The notes beneath the pieces were generated by a model. The model was given only the letters and a program-made list of their open reading frames with translations. It was not told where the DNA came from and made no database searches. A stretch of 64,000 bases of DNA from Nocardioides ginsengisegetis (lineage in GTDB: Bacteria > Actinomycetota > Actinomycetes > Propionibacteriales > Nocardioidaceae): assembly GCF_014138045.1 (NCBI RefSeq), contig NZ_JACGXA010000001.1, forward strand, positions 2,217,001 through 2,281,000, given 5' to 3'. Positions 25,015 through 38,424 of this stretch are shown here, one piece after another; the stretch's first letter is position 1; the number at the start of each line of letters is the position of its first letter. The position numbers and the translations under genes are program-made.

Positions 25015-25789
25015 CTTCTTCGTCCACTCCCAGGTAGGCGGCGATGACGGCAGGATTGTCGCGGATCTCCGCGGGCGTGCCCTCGGCGATCTTGCGCCCG
25101 AACTCCAGGACGACGATGCGATCGGTGACGCCCATGACCAGGCGCATGTCGTGCTCAATGAGCAGCACGGTGATGCCCTGGTCGCGCACCTTCCGGATCA
25201 GCTCCATCAGCCGCTGCTTCTCGGCCGGGTTGAAGCCTGCGGCCGGCTCGTCGAGACAGAGCAGCTTGGGGTTGGTGGCCATGGCGCGGGCGATCTCGAG
25301 CCGCCGCTGGTCGCCGTAGGACAGGTTGGTGGCGAGCTCGTCGTGACGGGCCTTGATCCCGACCAGGTCCAGCAGTTCCTTGGCCCGGGCGAGCGATGCG
25401 GCCTCGGTGCGCCGGTGTCGGGGCATCCGGAAGAGCGCCTCGAAGAAGCTCACCTTGCTGTGGGCGTCGGCCCCGACCATGACGTTCTCGAGCACCGTCA
25501 TCGCCTTGAACAGGCGGATGTTCTGGAAGGTCCGGGCCATGCCGAGCTTGGTGATCGAGTGGCGCTTGCGGCCGGCCAGCGAGTCACCGTCGAACCGGAT
25601 CTGGCCCGACGTCAGCTGGTAGACACCCGTCATCGCGTTGAAGCAGGTGGTCTTGCCGGCGCCGTTGGGCCCGATCAGCCCCAGGATCTCGCCCTCGCGG
25701 ATGTCGAAGGTGACCTGGTCCAGGGCGGTCAGGCCACCGAAGCGCAGGGTCGCGTTGTCGACCTCGAGCAGTGCGCGTGCCTCAGGCAT
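25004..25789 (-). CDS. livG: Branched-chain amino acid ABC transporter ATP-binding protein LivG
   Basis: The 261-residue ATPase has Walker [27 protein letters not shown] (family Q-loop), signature [15 protein letters not shown], Walker [14 protein letters not shown] and H-loop [12 protein letters not shown]. The extended C-terminus and Gly-Asp signature variant are normal for LivG. ATG 25789 overlaps the livM stop by 8 bp. It pairs with LivF. Confidence 0.93.
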   Translation of the reverse strand: MPEARALLEVDNATLRFGGLTALDQVTFDIREGEILGLIGPNGAGKTTCFNAMTGVYQLTSGQIRFDGDSLAGRKRHSITKLGMARTFQNIRLFKAMTVLENVMVGADAHSKVSFFEALFRMPRHRRTEAASLARAKELLDLVGIKARHDELATNLSYGDQRRLEIARAMATNPKLLCLDEPAAGFNPAEKQRLMELIRKVRDQGITVLLIEHDMRLVMGVTDRIVVLEFGRKIAEGTPAEIRDNPAVIAAYLGVDEEDAS

Positions 25790-26969
25790 GGTCCACCTCG
25801 TCCAGCTCTCCCTCTTCGAGGGCCTCGATCTCCGCCTCGGCCTTCTTGGCCCGCCGTGTCCGGCGTGGTGGCAGCAGCCCCTCCGGCCGCCAGACCGCCA
25901 GGACGGTGAGCGCGAGGCCGAAGACCAGCAGGCGATAGTCGGCGAAGTCACGGAACCGCTCGGGCAGGTAGGCCACGAGCGCACCACCGGCGATGGCTCC
26001 CCAGCGGTTGCCGGCGCCACCGACGATGACGGAGGCCACGAAGAGCATCGACAGCAGGAGCGGGAAGCTCAAGGGGTTGATGTAGCCGCTCTGGCTGCTG
26101 GCGTAGAACGAGCCGGAGAGGCCGCCGATCGCCGCGCCGAGCGCGAAGGCCATGAGCTTGTACTTGAAGGTCTGCACGCCCATCAACTCGGCGGCGTCCT
26201 CGTCCTCGCGCGTGGCCTCCCACGCCCGGCCGACCCGGCTCGCCTTGATCAGGCGGTCGCCGATGAGGACCAGGATCAGCACCGTGAGGACGAGCCAGTA
26301 GTACGGGATCGCGTCGAGCGCGCCGAAGATCAGCACGTGCGTCTCGTGCTTGTGGTCGACTGAGGGGACGAAGCCCTCCCACGTCAGGCGCGGGATGGCG
26401 AACATGCCACCCGGGTCGAAGGGCGGGGTGGGCGCCTTGCCGATGTTGTTCGGGTGGGCGATGTCCTTGATGCCCGCCGCAGCGCCGAGCCACTCCACGT
26501 TGGTGACCGTGATCCGGATGATCTCTCCGAACCCGAGCGTGACGATGGCGAGGTAGTCGCCGCGCACGCGCAGGGTGGGCGCCCCGAGGACGACGCCGGT
26601 GACCATCGTGACCAGGATCGCGACCGGCAGCGCCAGGAAGAACGGCCAGTGCCAGTGGTAGGTCGTGAGCACGGCCGTGGTGTAGGCGCCGCACGCGTAG
26701 AAGCCGACGTAGCCGAGGTCGAGGAGGCCGGCGTACCCGATGACGATGTTGAGGCCCAGCGCGACGAGCGCGAAGGCGATGACGCGGAACATCACGCCAC
26801 CGAAGTCGATGCTCTGGGTGGTGATGATGGGCGGCCGCAGCAGCGGCAGCGCGTAGGCGAAGACGAGCACCAGCGTGACGGCCACGATCTTCACCGGCCG
26901 GGACGAGGCCTGGTAGCGGTCGACGACGCGGTCCCAACGGCGGGCGATGCCCAGGTCGCGGCCCATCAT
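25782..26969 (-). CDS. livM: Branched-chain amino acid ABC transporter permease LivM
   Basis: The 395-residue permease has about ten helices, with the LivM core [23 protein letters not shown] and the later [22 protein letters not shown] cytoplasmic loop that couples to LivG/LivF. The C-terminal ~35 residues are highly charged ([21 protein letters not shown] region), longer than in E. coli. It overlaps livH by 4 bp and livG by 8 bp. It forms the inner membrane channel with LivH. Confidence 0.93.
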   Translation of the reverse strand: MMGRDLGIARRWDRVVDRYQASSRPVKIVAVTLVLVFAYALPLLRPPIITTQSIDFGGVMFRVIAFALVALGLNIVIGYAGLLDLGYVGFYACGAYTTAVLTTYHWHWPFFLALPVAILVTMVTGVVLGAPTLRVRGDYLAIVTLGFGEIIRITVTNVEWLGAAAGIKDIAHPNNIGKAPTPPFDPGGMFAIPRLTWEGFVPSVDHKHETHVLIFGALDAIPYYWLVLTVLILVLIGDRLIKASRVGRAWEATREDEDAAELMGVQTFKYKLMAFALGAAIGGLSGSFYASSQSGYINPLSFPLLLSMLFVASVIVGGAGNRWGAIAGGALVAYLPERFRDFADYRLLVFGLALTVLAVWRPEGLLPPRRTRRAKKAEAEIEALEEGELDEVDHA

Positions 26970-27982
26970 GCGCGTGCCTTTCCGAGCGACTCACCGAGCA
27001 GGCCCGACGGCCTGACCAGCAGGATCAGGACCAGGAGGATGAAGGCCACGACGTCCTTCCACTCCGAGCCGAAGACGGCCGAGCCCCAGTTCTCCATGAC
27101 GCCCAGGATCAGGCCGCCGAGGAGTGCGCCGCGCAGGTTGCCGATGCCGCCCATGACGGCGGCGGTGAACGCCTTGACGCCCAGCAGGAAGCCGGCGTTC
27201 TGGCGGGTCGAGCCGATCTTCATCATGTAGAGGGTGGCGGCCGCGCCGGCCATCAGGCCACCGATCAGGAAGGTCAGCTGCACGACGCGGGTCGAGTTGA
27301 CGCCCATGAGGGCCGCAGACTCCGGGTCCTGGGCCACGGCACGGATGCCGCGACCGAAGCGGGTGCGGCGGACGAACTGATCGAGCGCGACCATCATCAC
27401 GAGCGCCGCGACGACGATGACCAGGTCGACGTCGGTGACCTTGTAGCCGCCGATCTCGAAGAGGCCGTGCGGCTGGATGGAGACCGGGTTGGAGAAGACG
27501 TCGCGCGCCTTGTTGGGCGCGACGTAGTTGGCGAGCTTGCCGTCGAGGCCGACCCAGCTCGCGATCCGGTCGCGGAGCCCCATCGCCTCGGCGAGCGCGA
27601 ACGAGGCACCGATGGCCGAGATCAGGGCGATGAGCTTCGGCGCCCCCTTGTTGATCAGGGGGCGGTAGGCCAGGCGTTCGAGGAGCAACGCCACGCCGGC
27701 CGAGAGGAGCATGGCCGCTATGAGGGCGACCAGGAGGTAGGGGATCGCATGGCCGAGGCTCCACGTCGCCGAGCCGGTGCCGTGCAACGCGATGAAGACC
27801 CATGCGACGGCAAACGTGCCGTACATGAAGACCTCGGAGTGGGCGAAGTTGATGAGCTGGAGAACGCCGTACACCATCGTGTAGCCGAGCGCGATGAGGG
27901 CGTAGATCGCCCCGAACACCAGCCCACCCATGGTGAAGCTGAGGAAGTTGTCCAAGCTGCCGAACAGGGCGCCGAAATCCAC
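26966..27982 (-). CDS. livH: Branched-chain amino acid ABC transporter permease LivH
   Basis: The 338-residue permease has about eight helices. It shows the LivH pattern LIALGYTMVYGVLQLINFAHSE and the cytoplasmic coupling loop GRGIRAVAQDPESAALMGV. An insertion of about 35 residues after GLRDRIASW makes it slightly longer than the E. coli protein. GTG 27982 has GGAG about 9 nt upstream. It lies 89 bp after livK, with a strong hairpin between them. Confidence 0.92.
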   Translation of the reverse strand: MDFGALFGSLDNFLSFTMGGLVFGAIYALIALGYTMVYGVLQLINFAHSEVFMYGTFAVAWVFIALHGTGSATWSLGHAIPYLLVALIAAMLLSAGVALLLERLAYRPLINKGAPKLIALISAIGASFALAEAMGLRDRIASWVGLDGKLANYVAPNKARDVFSNPVSIQPHGLFEIGGYKVTDVDLVIVVAALVMMVALDQFVRRTRFGRGIRAVAQDPESAALMGVNSTRVVQLTFLIGGLMAGAAATLYMMKIGSTRQNAGFLLGVKAFTAAVMGGIGNLRGALLGGLILGVMENWGSAVFGSEWKDVVAFILLVLILLVRPSGLLGESLGKARA

Positions 27983-28010
27983 AGAAAGTTCTCCTCAGCC
28001 GATCTGAGTG

Positions 28011-28045
28011 GCTGCGGCCGGGGAGAAGGTCTCCCCGGCCGCAGC
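28011..28045 (-). terminator. Intercistronic hairpin between livK and livH
   Basis: A perfect 15-bp stem (GCTGCGGCCGGGGAG and complement) with a 5-nt loop lies in the 89-bp gap. Its place suggests partial termination or 3'-end protection, which would keep the binding-protein mRNA more abundant than the permease mRNA. Confidence 0.7.
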
Positions 28046-28071
28046 CCGGGTCAGTGCGTCAGATCAACGGA

Positions 28072-29199
28072 TCACGAGATCGCCTGGGGGTTCTCGACGT
28101 CGAGCTCCCCGTTCTTGACGAAGTACGCGTAGATCTTGGACTGCGTGATGTCGCCGTTCTCGTCGAACTCGATCGGGCCGCTGACGCCGTCAGCGGTGTA
28201 GCTGCCGATGAACGTGTTGATCTCCTCACCCGTGCTGGCACCGTCGTCCAGCGCAGCCAGGAAGATGTTCGCGGCGTCGTAGGACTGCGTGGCGTAGAGA
28301 CCCGTGGCACCGAAGTCGGCCGGCGGCGGACCCGCGGGAGCGGACAGGACCGCACCCTCGGCGGCCTGCGCACCGGCGACCTTGACGAAGTTCGGGTCCT
28401 CGGAGCCGTCACCCGACATGAACGTGCCCTTGAAGCCGCCCTGGCGAAGCGCCTTGGCGAGCAGGCCGGCCTCGGTGTAGTAGCCACCGTAGAAGACCGC
28501 GTCCGCCTTGGCGGCGTTGACCTTGGTGACCACGGCGGACATGTCCGTCTGGCCGACCGAGATCTGGTCGGTGCCGACCACGGCGTCGCCGAGGGTGTCG
28601 GTGACCTTGCCGGCGAGGCCCTTGGAGTAGTCCTGGCCGTCGTCGACGACGTAGACCTTGGCGGCGCCGTTGTCGGTGAGGTACTGCGCGTCCGCCGCGC
28701 CCTGGGCGTCGTCGTTGCCGATGACCCGGTGCCACGTGGTCCAGCCCTGCTGGGTGATGGTCACGTTGGTGGCCGAGGGGGAGATCGACGGGAGGCCAGC
28801 CTCGAAGAAGGTCTTGCCGGTCGCGAGCGACTCACCGGAGAAGCCGGGACCGATGAGGCCGAAGATGGTGTCGTCGTTGACGATCTGCGTCGCCAGACCC
28901 GGAGCGGTGTCCGGGCTGCCCTGCGAGTCGAACTTCTTCAGACCGATCTGGCAGTCGGCGTGCTTGTCGTTGTACTCCTTGAGCGCCAGCTCGATACCGC
29001 CGACCATGTTCTGGCCGAGGGCACCGGCGTCGCCCGTCAGCGCGCCGAGGAAGGCGAGGTTCTTGCCGCAGAGCTCGCTGCCGCCAGAGCTGCCACTGGA
29101 GGCGTTGTCGCTCTTGTTGTCGCTGCCGCAGGAACTGAGCGCCAGACCGGCGGCGGCCACCACGGCCAACATCCGGGCTGACTTGGAGAAGCGAATCAT
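28072..29199 (-). CDS. livK: Branched-chain amino acid ABC transporter substrate-binding lipoprotein
   Basis: The 375-residue protein has a lipoprotein signal ending LALSSC (Cys24) and a Ser/Gly/Asn-rich linker. The Peripla_BP_6 domain shows LAFLGALTGDAGALGQNMVGG, GLIGPGFSGESLAT, and YVVDDGQDYSKGLAGK. It binds leucine/isoleucine/valine-type ligands outside the membrane; related proteins can bind other amino acids or amides. ATG 29199 has GGAGGGA 8 nt upstream. It is the first gene of livK-livH-livM-livG-livF. Confidence 0.92.
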   Translation of the reverse strand: MIRFSKSARMLAVVAAAGLALSSCGSDNKSDNASSGSSGGSELCGKNLAFLGALTGDAGALGQNMVGGIELALKEYNDKHADCQIGLKKFDSQGSPDTAPGLATQIVNDDTIFGLIGPGFSGESLATGKTFFEAGLPSISPSATNVTITQQGWTTWHRVIGNDDAQGAADAQYLTDNGAAKVYVVDDGQDYSKGLAGKVTDTLGDAVVGTDQISVGQTDMSAVVTKVNAAKADAVFYGGYYTEAGLLAKALRQGGFKGTFMSGDGSEDPNFVKVAGAQAAEGAVLSAPAGPPPADFGATGLYATQSYDAANIFLAALDDGASTGEEINTFIGSYTADGVSGPIEFDENGDITQSKIYAYFVKNGELDVENPQAIS

Positions 29200-29380
29200 G
29201 GAAGTCCCTCCATCGGGCTCACGGACCCCGCGCCTCAGGGCGCGAAGCATGTCGATGGCCGTCAAACTAGTGCTTGGCGAGCGGCGACGGTGGAATTTCT
29301 TCGGCAAGTTCGCCTGCGTTGTCGATTTGTGATCTGGACGACATCTGCCCGCCGGGCACCGATCGGACGTGGACGGCGCG

Positions 29381-29995
29381 TCAGCCGGCGATGCCGGGGC
29401 CGTGGGTCACGACGCCCTCGGCGACCTGGCGCATCGAGAGACGCAGGTCCATGGCGGTCTTCTGGATCCACCGGAAGGCGTCCGGCTCGGAGAGCTGGAG
29501 CTGCTGCTGGAGGATGCTCTTGGCGCGGTCGACGGCCTTGCGGGTCTCGAGCCGCTCCTGGAGGTCGGCCACCTCGCCCTCCAGCATCGTCAGCTCGGAG
29601 AAGCGACTCACGGCCATCTCGATGGCCGGCACCAGGTCGCCCTTGCTGAACGGCTTGACGAGGTAGGCCATGGCCCCGGCATCACGGGCCCGCTCGACCA
29701 GGTCGCGCTGGGAGAAGGCCGTCAGGATGACGACGGGGGCGATGCGGTTGCTGGCGATCCGCTCGGCGGCCGCGATGCCGTCGAGGACCGGCATCTTCAC
29801 GTCGAGGATGACCAGGTCGGGGCGGAGGGACTCGGCGAGCTCGATCGCCTTGGCCCCGTCGGCCGCCTGGCCCACCACGTCGTACCCCTCCTCGGTGAGC
29901 ATCTCCGCGAGGTCCATGCGGATCAGCGCCTCGTCCTCGGCGATCACGACGCGGCGCGTGCCGGACGGCGTGGGGGCGTTCTCCTGCTGGGTCAC
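29381..29995 (-). CDS. pdtaR: ANTAR-domain response regulator (PdtaR-like)
   Basis: The 204-residue protein has a receiver domain (about 14-130) with EDE acidic pocket, phospho-acceptor Asp in LVILDVKMPVLDG, Thr in LTAFS and Lys in YLVKPFS. A coiled segment (MLEGEVADLQERLETRKAV) and a C-terminal ANTAR RNA-binding domain (about 145-200, AKSILQQQLQ...DAFRWIQKTAMDLRLSMRQVA) follow. It should bind dual-hairpin terminators in mRNA and act as an antiterminator when phosphorylated, as known for PdtaR. The sensor kinase is not in the window. GTG 29995 lies 7 nt after TAATCT. Confidence 0.93.
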   Translation of the reverse strand: MTQQENAPTPSGTRRVVIAEDEALIRMDLAEMLTEEGYDVVGQAADGAKAIELAESLRPDLVILDVKMPVLDGIAAAERIASNRIAPVVILTAFSQRDLVERARDAGAMAYLVKPFSKGDLVPAIEMAVSRFSELTMLEGEVADLQERLETRKAVDRAKSILQQQLQLSEPDAFRWIQKTAMDLRLSMRQVAEGVVTHGPGIAG

Positions 29996-30002
29996 GCCGC
30001 AC

Positions 30003-30008
30003 AGATTA
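30003..30008 (-). promoter_or_regulatory. -10 element TAATCT of pdtaR
   Basis: On the reverse strand TAATCT ends 7 nt before the pdtaR GTG; no good ribosome site is seen, which fits a leaderless mRNA. Confidence 0.4.
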
Positions 30009-30024
30009 TCGGCAGGCGGCCCGC

Positions 30025-30189
30025 TCAGGCGGGCTGGGTCGCCGCGGTGTGCCGCTCGGCGACCTCGGCGAGGAACAGCTCGACGTCCTCCCGCTCCACC
30101 CGGAGGCGGCTCAGCTCGGTCGCGGCGGCCCGGGCGTTGTCGACCGCCCGCTGGTTGCTGGCGCGACTCCACTGCGTGGGACTGAACAT
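30025..30189 (-). CDS. Small hydrophilic protein, 54 aa, unknown
   Basis: A 54-residue frame starts at ATG 30189 with GGGAG about 8 nt upstream, and uses almost only GC-ending codons, as real genes here do. The product begins MFSPTQWSRASNQRAVDNAR and continues as one long amphipathic, charged helix (ATELSRLRVEREDVELFLAEVAE). It has no cysteines or membrane segment. I do not recognise a family. It is directly upstream of pdtaR (29 bp), so it may be co-transcribed. Confidence 0.6.
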   Translation of the reverse strand: MFSPTQWSRASNQRAVDNARAAATELSRLRVEREDVELFLAEVAERHTAATQPA

Positions 30190-30220
30190 GGGGAACTCCC
30201 GGTGTGCTTGCGCGGCCTCT

Positions 30221-30252
30221 TCTTGTTTACCTGTAGTTGATTAGTATTGTTT
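30221..30252. promoter_or_regulatory. AT-rich promoter island between the 54-aa gene and the tRNA
   Basis: This 32-bp stretch is about 70% AT in a genome of about 70% GC. It lies between divergent units (54-aa gene leftward, tRNA rightward). A TAGGGT hexamer at 30284-30289, 13 nt before the tRNA, could be the rightward -10. Confidence 0.4.
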
Positions 30253-30302
30253 GGCCAAGGGGTGGCCGGCCGCCCCGATCGGATAGGGTTTCGCCCGCGC
30301 AG

Positions 30303-30375
30303 GCCCCGGTAGCCCAACGGCAGAGGCAGTGGTCTCAAACACCATCCAGTGTGGGTTCGAATCCCACCCGGGGCA
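30303..30375 (+). tRNA. tRNA with anticodon CAA (Leu by anticodon), short variable loop
   Basis: 73 nt plus an encoded CCA (30376-30378). Acceptor GCCCCGG pairs with CCGGGGC; anticodon stem GTGGT/ACCAT closes loop CTCAAAC, giving anticodon CAA (reads UUG); T arm GTGGG TTCGAAT CCCAC; discriminator A73. The variable loop is only CCAGT (5 nt). Bacterial tRNA-Leu normally has a long variable arm of more than 10 nt, so this is a class I body with a Leu anticodon. The D stem is weak (3 bp). It may be charged by LeuRS, be a tRNA-like RNA, or be misread by anticodon alone. Confidence 0.8.
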
Positions 30376-30430
30376 CCAGTGCGGTTGCGCCGCGTAGGCG
30401 ATCGCGAGCCCTCGGCGCACCCCCTGCGAA

Positions 30431-30464
30431 GGTCGGAATCACCGGTTAACCGGTGATTCCGACC
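30431..30464. repeat. 34-bp perfect palindrome
   Basis: GGTCGGAATCACCGGTT is followed immediately by its exact complement, with no loop. It lies 53 bp after the tRNA CCA. It could be the tRNA terminator, a dimeric regulator site or a recombination site; the sequence alone does not decide. Confidence 0.85.
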
Positions 30465-30470
30465 GCAGGA

Positions 30471-30517
30471 GTGCGCAGGATCATCACCGAAAGCACAGGA
30501 ATGATGATCCTGCGCAC
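30471..30517. terminator. 15-bp inverted repeat, 17-nt loop, before the pyk 3' end
   Basis: GTGCGCAGGATCATC (30471-30485) pairs perfectly with 30503-30517. It lies between the tRNA and the convergent pyk gene and may end one or both transcripts. It is unusual in following another large palindrome by only 6 bp. Confidence 0.55.
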
Positions 30518-30591
30518 ACAGGACCCCAGCGCCAGACCGAGGCGCCCGCGCATGCGGGCGGCGCGGGCGCCAGGGAACAGTCCGCGGTCGG

Positions 30592-32058
30592 TCAGGGGGT
30601 CTGCTTGCGGCGGTAGGCCGGGGCCGCCTCGTTGATGGCGTCGCCCATCCGGTGGATCCGCAGGGCGTTGGTCGAGCCGGGGATGCCCGGAGGGCTGCCG
30701 GCGATGATGACCACGAGGTCGCCCTCCTCGACGCGGCCGATCTGGAGGAGCTGCTCGTCGACTTGGCGCACCATCTCGTCGGTGTGCTCGACCTCGAGGG
30801 TCTTGAACGTCTCGACGCCCCACGACAGCGACAGTTGCGAGCGCACGGACGCCTCGGGCGTGAACGCCAGCACCGGGATCGGGCCACGCAGGCGCGACAT
30901 CCGGCGGGCGGAGTCACCCGACTTGGTGAACGCGACCACGTACTTCGCCTCGACCCGCTCGGCGACCTCCTCGGCCGCCTTGGCGATGACGCCGGAGCGC
31001 GTGTGCGGGTCCCAGTCGATCTCCTTGACCTGGCCCAAGACGCCCTCCATCGCGTGCTTCTCGGTGGAGGTGATGATGCGGGCCATGGTCTCGACCGTGT
31101 GGACGGGGTACTCCCCCACGCTGGTCTCGCCCGACAGCATCACCGCGTCGGCGCCGTCAAGGACGGCATTGGCGACGTCGGAGGCCTCGGCGCGCGTCGG
31201 CGCGGGGTTGGAGATCATCGACTCGAGCATCTGGGTGGCCACGATGACCGGCTTGGCGTTGAGCCGTGCCTTCTCGATGATCTGCTTCTGGAGGAACGGC
31301 ACGTCCTCGAGCGGGCACTCCACCCCGAGGTCACCGCGCGCGACCATGAAGCCGTCGAAGGCCGCAATCACCTCGTCGAGGTTCTCCACCGCCTGCGGCT
31401 TCTCGATCTTGGCGATGACGGGCAGCATCACGCCCTCCTCGCGCATGATGCGGCGCACGTCCTCGGCGTCCTGGGCGTTGCGGACGAAGCTCAGCGCGAT
31501 GAAGTCGACCGTGAGGTGCAGCGCGAAGCGCAGGTCCTCGATGTCCTTCTCCGACAGCGCGGGCACCGACACCGCGACGCCGGGCAGGTTGATGCCCTTG
31601 TTGTTGCTGACCTTGCCGCCGACCAGCACGTCGCACGTCACGTCGGTGTCGTCGACCCCGGTCACCCGCAGCCGGACCTTGCCGTCGTCGATGAGGATCG
31701 GGTCGCCGACGTTCACGTCGCCCGGCAGTCCCTTGTACGTCGTCCCGCAGATCTCGGCGTCGCCCTCGACGTCACGCGTCGTGATCGTCCACTGCTGGCC
31801 ACGGCGCAGCTGGACCGGACCGTCGGCGAACGTCTCGAGCCGGATCTTCGGGCCCTGGAGGTCGGCGAAGATGCCGACGCCGTGGCCGCTGGAGTCCGAG
31901 GCCTCGCGCACCAGGCGGTAGGACTCGGCGTGGTCCTCGTGGGACCCGTGGCTCATGTTCAGACGGGCCACGTCCATGCCGGCGTACACCAGCTCCTTGA
32001 TGCGTCGCGGGGACGCGGTGGCCGGGCCGAGGGTGCAGACGATCTTGGCTCTACGCAC
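30592..32058 (-). CDS. pyk: Pyruvate kinase
   Basis: The 488-residue enzyme makes ATP and pyruvate from phosphoenolpyruvate. Seen motifs: KIVCTLGPATASPRRI, LNMSHGSHEDH, the active-site Lys/Glu segment VIAKIEKPQAVENLDEVI and MVARGDLGVE, and the C-terminal allosteric domain ending RIHRMGDAINEAAPAYRR. Length is typical for actinobacteria. GTG 32058 lies 6 nt after TAGGGT, indicating a leaderless mRNA separate from gltBD. It converges on the tRNA region. Confidence 0.96.
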   Translation of the reverse strand: MRRAKIVCTLGPATASPRRIKELVYAGMDVARLNMSHGSHEDHAESYRLVREASDSSGHGVGIFADLQGPKIRLETFADGPVQLRRGQQWTITTRDVEGDAEICGTTYKGLPGDVNVGDPILIDDGKVRLRVTGVDDTDVTCDVLVGGKVSNNKGINLPGVAVSVPALSEKDIEDLRFALHLTVDFIALSFVRNAQDAEDVRRIMREEGVMLPVIAKIEKPQAVENLDEVIAAFDGFMVARGDLGVECPLEDVPFLQKQIIEKARLNAKPVIVATQMLESMISNPAPTRAEASDVANAVLDGADAVMLSGETSVGEYPVHTVETMARIITSTEKHAMEGVLGQVKEIDWDPHTRSGVIAKAAEEVAERVEAKYVVAFTKSGDSARRMSRLRGPIPVLAFTPEASVRSQLSLSWGVETFKTLEVEHTDEMVRQVDEQLLQIGRVEEGDLVVIIAGSPPGIPGSTNALRIHRMGDAINEAAPAYRRKQTP

Positions 32059-32064
32059 CCGAGA

Positions 32065-32070
32065 ACCCTA
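32065..32070 (-). promoter_or_regulatory. -10 element TAGGGT of pyk
   Basis: On the reverse strand TAGGGT occupies exactly -12 to -7 relative to the G of the pyk GTG. Confidence 0.5.
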
Positions 32071-32103
32071 GCCGGATTAGATCGTTCCAACAACCACGCC
32101 GCG

Positions 32104-32124
32104 CCCCCGCCGAGACGGCGGGGG
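32104..32124 (-). terminator. Terminator after gltD
   Basis: CCCCCGCCG, loop AGA, CGGCGGGGG: a 9-bp GC stem in the gap between the gltD stop and the pyk promoter. Confidence 0.75.
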
Positions 32125-32150
32125 TGCGGTGCTGGTGTGGGGCTGGTGTG

Positions 32151-33617
32151 TCAGACGACGAGGGGCCGTGCGGTCGGCGGAATCGGCGCCGGCAGCGTGG
32201 TCGACCCGGTCAGGAACGTGTCGACGGCGGCCGCCGCGGCACGGCCCTCGGCGATCGCCCAGACGATGAGCGACTGCCCGCGGCCCACGTCGCCGGCGAC
32301 GAAGACGCCGGGGACCGAGGACATGTAGCCGTTGTCGCGCGCGACGTTGCCGCGCTCGTCGAGGTCGACCTCGAGCTGCTCGACCAGACCCGGCTTCTCG
32401 GGGCCGGTGAAGCCCATCGCGAAGAGGACGAGCTCGGCCGGGATCTCCCGCTCGGTGCCCTCGTGCTCGACGAGCTTGCCGCCCTCGAAGGAGACCTCGA
32501 CCAGGCGCAGGGCCCGGACGTTGCCGTCCTCGTCGCCGAGGAACTCCTGGGTGGACACGGCGTAGACCCGCTCCCCCGCCTCCTCGTGGGCCGAGGAGAC
32601 CCGGAAGGTCATGGGGTACGTCGGCCACGGCTGGCCCGCGGGGCGCTCGGTCGGCGGCTCGGGCATGATCTCGAGCTGCGTGATCGAGGCCGCGCCCTGG
32701 CGGGTGGAGGTGCCGAGGCAGTCCGCGCCCGTGTCGCCGCCGCCGATGATGACGACGTGCTTGCCGGTCGCGGTGATCTGGCCCTCGACCTCCTCGCCAA
32801 GCGAGACCCGGTTGGCCTGCGGGAGGAACTCCATGGCCTGGTGGATGCCGCCGAGCTCACGCCCGGGGACCGGCAGGTCACGGGCCTCGGTGGCGCCCAT
32901 GGCCAGCACCACGGCGTCGTACCGCTCGCGCAGCTTGGCGCCGGTCAGCTCCTCGCCGACGTTGACGCCGGCCCGGAAGACGGTGCCCTCGCGGCGCATC
33001 TGGTCCAGGCGCTTGTCGAGGTGCTTCTTCTCCATCTTGAACTCGGGGATGCCGTAGCGCAGCAGGCCACCGATCTTGTCGGCGCGCTCGTAGACCGCGA
33101 CGGTGTGGCCGGCCCGGGTGAGCTGCTGGGCGGCGGCCAGGCCGGCGGGGCCCGAGCCGATCACGGCGACCGTGCGGCCCGAGAGCCACTCCGGCGGCTG
33201 GGGCCGGACGTAGCCGGACTCCCATGCCTTGTCGATGATCGAGACCTCGACGTTCTTGATGGTCACCGGGTCCTGGTTGATGCCCAGGACGCAGGCGGTC
33301 TCGCAGGGAGCCGGGCAGAGGCGACCGGTGAACTCCGGGAAGTTGTTGGTCGCGTGCAGGCGCTCGATCGCGCCCTCCCAGTCGTCACGCCAGACCAGGT
33401 CGTTCCACTCGGGGATGATGTTGCCGAGCGGGCAGCCCTGGTGGCAGAACGGGATGCCGCAGTCCATGCAGCGTCCGGCCTGCTTGCTGATGATCGGCAG
33501 CAGGGCCCGGCCGATGCCGTCCGGGTAGACCTCGTTCCAGTCCTTGACGCGCTCGTCCACCGGACGGCGCGTGGCAACCTCGCGGCCCTCCTTCAGAAAA
33601 CCCTTCGGATCAGCCAT
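32151..33617 (-). CDS. gltD: Glutamate synthase (NADPH) small subunit
   Basis: The 488-residue flavoprotein passes electrons from NADPH to the large subunit. N-terminal cysteine clusters (CMDCGIPFCHQGCPLGN and RLCPAPCETACVLG) bind 4Fe-4S centres; the FAD site is VIGSGPAGLAAAQQL and the NADPH site VIIGGGDTGADC. The C-terminal FVAGDVGRGQSLIVWAIAEG is the second FAD motif. ATG 33617 follows GGAGGCG. It lies 68 bp downstream of gltB. Confidence 0.96.
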   Translation of the reverse strand: MADPKGFLKEGREVATRRPVDERVKDWNEVYPDGIGRALLPIISKQAGRCMDCGIPFCHQGCPLGNIIPEWNDLVWRDDWEGAIERLHATNNFPEFTGRLCPAPCETACVLGINQDPVTIKNVEVSIIDKAWESGYVRPQPPEWLSGRTVAVIGSGPAGLAAAQQLTRAGHTVAVYERADKIGGLLRYGIPEFKMEKKHLDKRLDQMRREGTVFRAGVNVGEELTGAKLRERYDAVVLAMGATEARDLPVPGRELGGIHQAMEFLPQANRVSLGEEVEGQITATGKHVVIIGGGDTGADCLGTSTRQGAASITQLEIMPEPPTERPAGQPWPTYPMTFRVSSAHEEAGERVYAVSTQEFLGDEDGNVRALRLVEVSFEGGKLVEHEGTEREIPAELVLFAMGFTGPEKPGLVEQLEVDLDERGNVARDNGYMSSVPGVFVAGDVGRGQSLIVWAIAEGRAAAAAVDTFLTGSTTLPAPIPPTARPLVV

Positions 33618-33685
33618 TGCACGCCTCCTCCGTCGGCGAGCAACGGCCCACCATGCTGTGCTGAATTTCCATGTCTTCGCTGCGC

Positions 33686-38227
<4,542 letters not shown>

Positions 38228-38424
38228 CGGGCATTCTCCCGTCGTCGTCTGTGCCGTGCGGCCCGGCTGGTGCCGAGCTCACATCAGGCAGATTCGGCCG
38301 TGCAAGAGGAACTGCAGATCGTGCATTGCAGGGGACGACATTGGCCCTAGCGGAGGACTCAGGCTACCACCGGATCAGCGGGCCGAGCAGGGCCCGACCG
38401 CGGCGCGGACGCGTGACGAGCGCC

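Noticed and set aside
30431..30464. Second tRNA or tmRNA piece in the palindrome
   Set aside because: There is no T loop, anticodon arm or CCA; it is a simple perfect palindrome.
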